Assembly (NCBI RefSeq): GCF_015355755.1
Contig: NZ_JACVEE010000003.1
Coordinates: 868,001 to 932,000, forward strand
Source of the DNA: Nocardia sp. XZ_19_385
GTDB taxonomy: Bacteria > Actinomycetota > Actinomycetes > Mycobacteriales > Mycobacteriaceae
Length of the DNA stretch: 64,000 bases
Direction of reading: 5' to 3'
The translations under genes were made by a program, and so were the position numbers. The first letter of the stretch is position 1. Every line of letters starts with the position of its first letter. Shown here piece after piece: positions 60,647-64,000 of this stretch. The notes beneath the pieces are model-generated. The model ran no database searches, had not been told where the DNA came from, and was given only the letters and a program-made list of their open reading frames with translations.

Positions 60647-61852
60647 CTACAGGCCGAGTTTGGTGACCGCGTTGTCTTCCAGCGGGTTGGCGGTGCGGAT
60701 GTAGTTGTGCACGGTGCGGGGATTGGTCCAGCGGCCCTGGCGCATGATCTCGCGGTCGGAGGCGCCGCCGAGCGCGGCCTGGGTGGCGAAACCGGCGCGC
60801 AGGGAGTGGCCGGAGAACAGGTCCGGGTCCAGGCCCGCGCGGGCGGCGTAGCGTTTGACCAATTCCGCGACCGCACGGCCGGACATGGCGTCCGCGCCCA
60901 GCCCGCCGTGCCGGTTGATGGTGGGAAACAGTGGCAGATCAGGGTTTTCGGCCAACACTGTGCCGGTGAATCCGTGACAGCGATGGATCGTGCTGTCGGT
61001 GCCGGGAGCTTCGGCGAGCCAGGCGCGCACCCCCGGCTCGCCGGTGCCGGTGTGGACTTCCAGCAGCCGGATCCAGTCGGCAAACGCGCAGACCGGGCAG
61101 GTGTGCGGATGTTGACCGCGGGGGAGCGCGACACGTTGTTCGGCGACACCGGTCGGGTCGGTCTTGGTGGTCGGAAGATGCACCAGCAGCAGCGGTTCGC
61201 CGGTGCCGTGATCGACGTTGACGCGGACATCGGCGATGCGCAGACCGGCGAGTTCGCTGCGGCGCAGCGCGCCCGCGAAACCGATGAGCAAGGCCAGCGC
61301 GTCACGTCGGCGGGCGGGTTCGGTGGGCCAGCCCGGCTCGGGAAGCCCGGCCAGCAGCTGGTCGAGGGTGTGTAGCAGGACCGGGCGTTTGCGGGTCGGC
61401 GGGGTGCGGCGGGTGCGGCGGATACCGCGCAGGGTCAGCCGGACGACATCGGAACGGGTCGGCGAGGGCAACCCGTTGGCGGCGTGCACCGCGGCGATCG
61501 CGGCCGACTTGCGTTCCAAAGTGGCCGGGCTGAACGCCCATTCGCCGTTCTCGCGGCGGGCGTCGGCGGCGGCGGCCAGATACACCGCCACATCCAGCGG
61601 GTCGGCCGGCAGCGCCTGGCGCTGCTCGGTGGCACACCATCCGGCCCACGCGATCCAGTCGGTGCGGTACGCGCGCAACGTATTCGCCGACTGCGACGCC
61701 TCCAGATACCGGCGCAGCGACCCGGCCTGCACCTCGTCGAAGCGTTCCCGCACCAGCCGCAGCGCGGCCGCGTCCACCAGCACGCTGCGCACACCCCGGC
61801 GCAGCTCGTTGCGCACCAGCTCGGGTACCGCCTCCACCGCACCACCTTCCAC
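60647..61852 (-). CDS. Tyrosine-type site-specific recombinase/integrase
   Basis: A 401-aa recombinase. The N-terminal SAM-like DNA-binding domain (ANTLRAYRTDWIAWAGWC) leads into the catalytic domain with Arg197/198 (GFAGALRRSELAGL), Lys230 (LPTTKTDPTG), His349 and Arg352 (FSGHSLRAGFATQA), Trp375 (MRQGRWTNPRT) and the nucleophile Tyr384 (VHNYIRTANP). All catalytic residues are present, so it is probably active. GTG 61852. No attachment site or excision partner is recognised, so it may be a stand-alone chromosomal recombinase or the remnant of an element. Confidence 0.9.
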   Translation of the reverse strand: MEGGAVEAVPELVRNELRRGVRSVLVDAAALRLVRERFDEVQAGSLRRYLEASQSANTLRAYRTDWIAWAGWCATEQRQALPADPLDVAVYLAAAADARRENGEWAFSPATLERKSAAIAAVHAANGLPSPTRSDVVRLTLRGIRRTRRTPPTRKRPVLLHTLDQLLAGLPEPGWPTEPARRRDALALLIGFAGALRRSELAGLRIADVRVNVDHGTGEPLLLVHLPTTKTDPTGVAEQRVALPRGQHPHTCPVCAFADWIRLLEVHTGTGEPGVRAWLAEAPGTDSTIHRCHGFTGTVLAENPDLPLFPTINRHGGLGADAMSGRAVAELVKRYAARAGLDPDLFSGHSLRAGFATQAALGGASDREIMRQGRWTNPRTVHNYIRTANPLEDNAVTKLGL

Positions 61853-61873
61853 GTCTCCGGTTGCGGTCCCACA

Positions 61874-62485
61874 CTATGCGCTCGACAGCTCCTTCGACAG
61901 GAACGCCAGCACCGTCAGCCACGTCCAGCCGACCACGATCGCGATCCGCTGCCACAGGCCGCCGATGTCGACCAGATTCGGGGCCTGCGCGAAACCGCTG
62001 CCCGCCACCATGAACGCCACCCCGAAGACCAGCCCGGAGGCCAGCGAATAGCCCATCCACAGCCAACCCCGCTCCCCGGCGAAGACGAAGCAGGCCGCGG
62101 TGAGGCCGAGCAGCACCAGGATCGAGAACAGGTTGTGCAGGGTGCTGTGGAAGGTGGTGTCGGGTGGGACCGGTTGGCCGGGTGGGAAGCCGCTGACCGG
62201 GTCGGTGTCGAACAGTCCCAGCCCGAGCAGGCCGATTGCCCACAGTCCCACCAGTATTGCGGCGACCATACCGCCCGCCCGCCACAATCCGGCTGCGAAG
62301 ATCAGGCCGAGCGTCCCGCACACGCCGAATGCGAGGCTCGCCGTCCATCCCCACGGGCCGAGGGAGAGGGCGCTGACCGGATGCCGCATCGGGTTGTAGT
62401 TGTCTCGGACCGCACCCAGGACGAAAAACGCTGCGATGAACAGCGGCCCGGTGAGCAGCCCGCACCAGCGGCTGACCTTCATCAT
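61874..62485 (-). CDS. DUF998-type membrane protein
   Basis: A 203-aa membrane protein with about six helices: LLTGPLFIAAFFVLGAVRDN, then HPVSALSLGPWGWTASLAFG (the conserved H-P-x-S-x-L-x-x-G motif), CGTLGLIFAAGLWRAGG, LFSILVLLGLTAACFVFAGE and WQRIAIVVGWTWLTVLAFLS. Function of DUF998 is unknown. ATG 62485 is chosen over GTG 62494 because a methionine pair starts the first helix. Stop lies 21 bp from the recombinase start on the same strand. Confidence 0.8.
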   Translation of the reverse strand: MMKVSRWCGLLTGPLFIAAFFVLGAVRDNYNPMRHPVSALSLGPWGWTASLAFGVCGTLGLIFAAGLWRAGGMVAAILVGLWAIGLLGLGLFDTDPVSGFPPGQPVPPDTTFHSTLHNLFSILVLLGLTAACFVFAGERGWLWMGYSLASGLVFGVAFMVAGSGFAQAPNLVDIGGLWQRIAIVVGWTWLTVLAFLSKELSSA

Positions 62486-62786
62486 GTCGTCCACTATGGG
62501 ATCGAGCCGGGGATAGCTGGTGGTGTTTCGCGAGTTTCGAGGCGTAGGAGTGTGCCGTGCACCGCTTTTCGGGCACCTTCGGGTACTCCTGCGATTCGTC
62601 ACTGTGAGGATTCGGCGGTCAGCTCGCAGGCTCCTCGCTGTGTCGCGCACCGCGCAACCTGTGCGACGGCTACCCGGGTCGGCAGTCGGGCCACGGCCGG
62701 TATGGGCACACGGCCGACTATCGAAAGGCGGGCCATCGCCGGTATCCGGCGCGCGGTTGACTGTCGAAGTCGGAACCGGCGCGTCG
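62486..62786. other. Gap without a supported gene
   Basis: 300 bp between the DUF998 start and the SDR stop. Frames are Arg/Gly-rich GC shadows. It should hold the DUF998/recombinase promoter; nothing else recognised. Confidence 0.4.
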
Positions 62787-63677
62787 TTAGTCCGGAAAGT
62801 CGACGAGGCGGGCGCTGTCGTTCCAGAGTGTCTGGGCGAGTTTGTCGTCGCGTGCCTGGACCGACAGTTCGATCCACGTGAGATTTCCACGGCGCAGGGC
62901 GGCGTAGGTGTGGCCGTCCGGGGGTGTTTGGAGGCCGAAGACCAAGTCGGCCAAGGTATTTCCGGCCGCGGAGCGGGTGTTGAGGGTGGGGCTGAGGCGG
63001 CGTACCGGCCAGCCTGCGGGGGTGCCCATCACTTTCCAGGCGATCCGCAGGGGAAGTGCGAGGTCTTTGGCCAGGCCGGTGCCGAACACTTGACCGGGGT
63101 CGTAGGCGAGGGCTGTCAGGTTGGGGTGGCGCTCGGCCACTGCCCGCGCCGTCAGCACCGCACACAGTTTGGAGGCGGTGTAGGCATGCTGGCCGGCTTT
63201 GCTCGCCTTGGGCTCCCGGTCGGGGTCGCGATCCGGGTGGGCGAGCAGTTCCGCGTCGGCGTGCCGGGGCGTGACCAGGCTGGCTTTCGTTGCGGGATCG
63301 TGGGTTCCGCTGGTGGTCAGCGTGACGACGGCGTCCTCGGCCAGCACCGGCAGCAGCAGCCGCAGCAGCAGATAGTGCGCCAGGTGGTTCACAGCGAAGG
63401 TCGTCTCGAACCCGTCGACGGTCCGGCTGTCGGCGTCGGGGCTGATGAGCCCGGCGTTGAGCACCAACGCGTCGATCGGTGTCTCACCCAGATCGTCCCG
63501 GACCGCCGCGGCGAACCCGCGCACCGAGTCCAGCTCGGCCAGATCCAGGGGAAAGGTATCGACGTCGGACTCCGGCCGTCGTGCACCCAGGATCACCCGG
63601 GCACTGCCACCTTTGAGCCGCTCCGCCACGATCGCGCCGAATCCGGAAGTCCCGCCGGTCATCACCATGGTGGTCAC
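62787..63677 (-). CDS. SDR-family oxidoreductase
   Basis: A 296-aa short-chain dehydrogenase: VMTGGTSGFGAIVAERLKGG (cofactor motif T-G-x-x-x-G-x-G), DALVLNAGLISPDADSRTVD (N-A-G), then VTLTTSGTHDPATKA and HAYTASKLCAVLTARAVAER (Y-x-x-x-K catalytic pair). Resembles retinol-dehydrogenase-like SDRs. GTG 63677 with AAGGGGG upstream is preferred to 63713. Promoter region overlaps a dyad at 63780. Confidence 0.88.
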   Translation of the reverse strand: MTTMVMTGGTSGFGAIVAERLKGGSARVILGARRPESDVDTFPLDLAELDSVRGFAAAVRDDLGETPIDALVLNAGLISPDADSRTVDGFETTFAVNHLAHYLLLRLLLPVLAEDAVVTLTTSGTHDPATKASLVTPRHADAELLAHPDRDPDREPKASKAGQHAYTASKLCAVLTARAVAERHPNLTALAYDPGQVFGTGLAKDLALPLRIAWKVMGTPAGWPVRRLSPTLNTRSAAGNTLADLVFGLQTPPDGHTYAALRRGNLTWIELSVQARDDKLAQTLWNDSARLVDFPD

Positions 63678-63779
63678 GAGTGCCCCCTTCGGAGCTGGTC
63701 CATCGAGTTCCATTTCAAGCTACGCCCGCGACCGTGCTCGCGGACCCGCTCATACGAACGGACATGGATTCCGGATGAA

Positions 63780-63801
63780 CGGACATCAGCCGTCATGTCC
63801 G
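63780..63801. promoter_or_regulatory. Dyad between SDR and secreted-protein genes
   Basis: CGGACAT-N8-ATGTCCG, 7-bp perfect arms, in the divergent gap; two GGACAT half-sites repeat nearby (GAACGGACAT occurs twice). Likely regulator-binding site for one or both flanking promoters; no regulator gene is adjacent in the window. Confidence 0.45.
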
Positions 63802-63879
63802 ATATCGATCAATCGTCTCCGCGTCCCGTGCGACAGTAGTAGCGTCGCGAATGTCGTTATGCGGGAAGGACATCCACAG

Positions 63880-64000
63880 ATGATGATTCGGCAGATGGCA
63901 GCAGGGCTGATGGCGGCAGCGGGCGCCGGCGCATTGGTCTTCGGCGCACAGCCTGCCCAGGCGGACCCGCTTCCCCAATTCAGCCCCTTCGGCACCACCC
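63880..64000 (+). CDS. Secreted protein, N-terminal fragment
   Basis: The window ends 40 codons into this gene. ATG 63880 follows GGAAGGA. The visible part is a signal peptide (AAGLMAAAGAGALVFGAQPA) with cleavage near QAD, then PLPQFSPFG. Family unknown; the rest is beyond the window. Confidence 0.6.
   Translation, partial: MMIRQMAAGLMAAAGAGALVFGAQPAQADPLPQFSPFGTT

Noticed and set aside
55430..61852. An intact prophage
   Set aside because: Lysin-type genes and a tyrosine recombinase are present, but there are no capsid, terminase, portal or tail genes, and ilvD, a methyltransferase and a DDN protein lie between them.

Overview
The window is high-GC actinobacterial chromosome, most likely Nocardia or a close relative. 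The pointers are a cholesterol-oxidase-type GMC enzyme close to mycobacterial ChoD, a tandem pair of MspA-family porins, a Rox-type rifampicin monooxygenase behind a rifamycin-associated element, the N-terminus of a mycobacterial-type CYP51, an MmpL-type RND protein and many secreted proteins with Ala-rich signal peptides. No rRNA, tRNA or CRISPR array was recognised.

Layout. 0-13 kb: small regulator/enzyme modules, namely cyp51 fragment, DHA2-type MFS pump, HEAT-repeat protein, methyltransferase, old yellow enzyme with divergent MarR regulator, DeoR/HAD/MFS cluster, two small membrane proteins, a 705-aa DUF6461 protein and an MmyB-type XRE regulator. A 52-bp element in front of the MFS pump is repeated in the same orientation 10.4 kb away in front of the XRE regulator, as if a once divergent pump/regulator pair had been split. 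13-19 kb: secreted lipase, secreted and membrane proteins, a TPR protein, and two genes broken by frameshifts. 19.4-20.8 kb: an IS110-family element with a possible bridge-RNA region. 21-34 kb: class III nucleotide cyclase, two MspA porins behind an iron-box-like site and a perfect hairpin, a secreted GH1 enzyme, a VWA protein, choD, an SDR with divergent TetR, and a CocE/NonD esterase. 34-38 kb: a 30-residue Cys-rich peptide gene, a second GH1, about 1.1 kb without an intact gene that holds a 23-bp-arm inverted repeat, and a methyltransferase. 38-46 kb: zinc-ribbon protein, MmpL transporter, MarR/rhodanese pair with a strong dyad operator, GNATs, TetR with an N-terminal Cys cluster, SRPBCC protein. 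46-50 kb: AAA ATPase, RAE plus rox, VOC and DUF5655 proteins. 50-55 kb: a secreted peptide whose cysteine spacing matches the CS-alpha-beta (defensin/scorpion-toxin) fold, a lipoprotein, GNAT, GH43-like and type-B carboxylesterase. 55-64 kb: amidase-type lysin, ilvD, methyltransferase, deazaflavin-type oxidoreductase, M23 peptidase sharing a C-terminal module with the amidase, tyrosine recombinase, DUF998 protein, SDR, and the start of a secreted protein.

How it works together: most of the window is independent regulator-plus-target modules with dyad operators in the divergent gaps, plus a large secreted hydrolase set (lipase, two GH1, GH43, CocE, carboxylesterase, lysins). Decay is visible (frameshifted small protein, prfA-like remnant, GNAT, PAP2, an LLM-oxidoreductase-like remnant), some of it beside the IS110 element. 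The most novel-looking items are the CS-alpha-beta-like peptide (50122-50469), the 30-aa Cys-rich peptide with its upstream mini-ORF (34286-34554), the split duplicated operator, and the lysin module shared by two unrelated catalytic domains.
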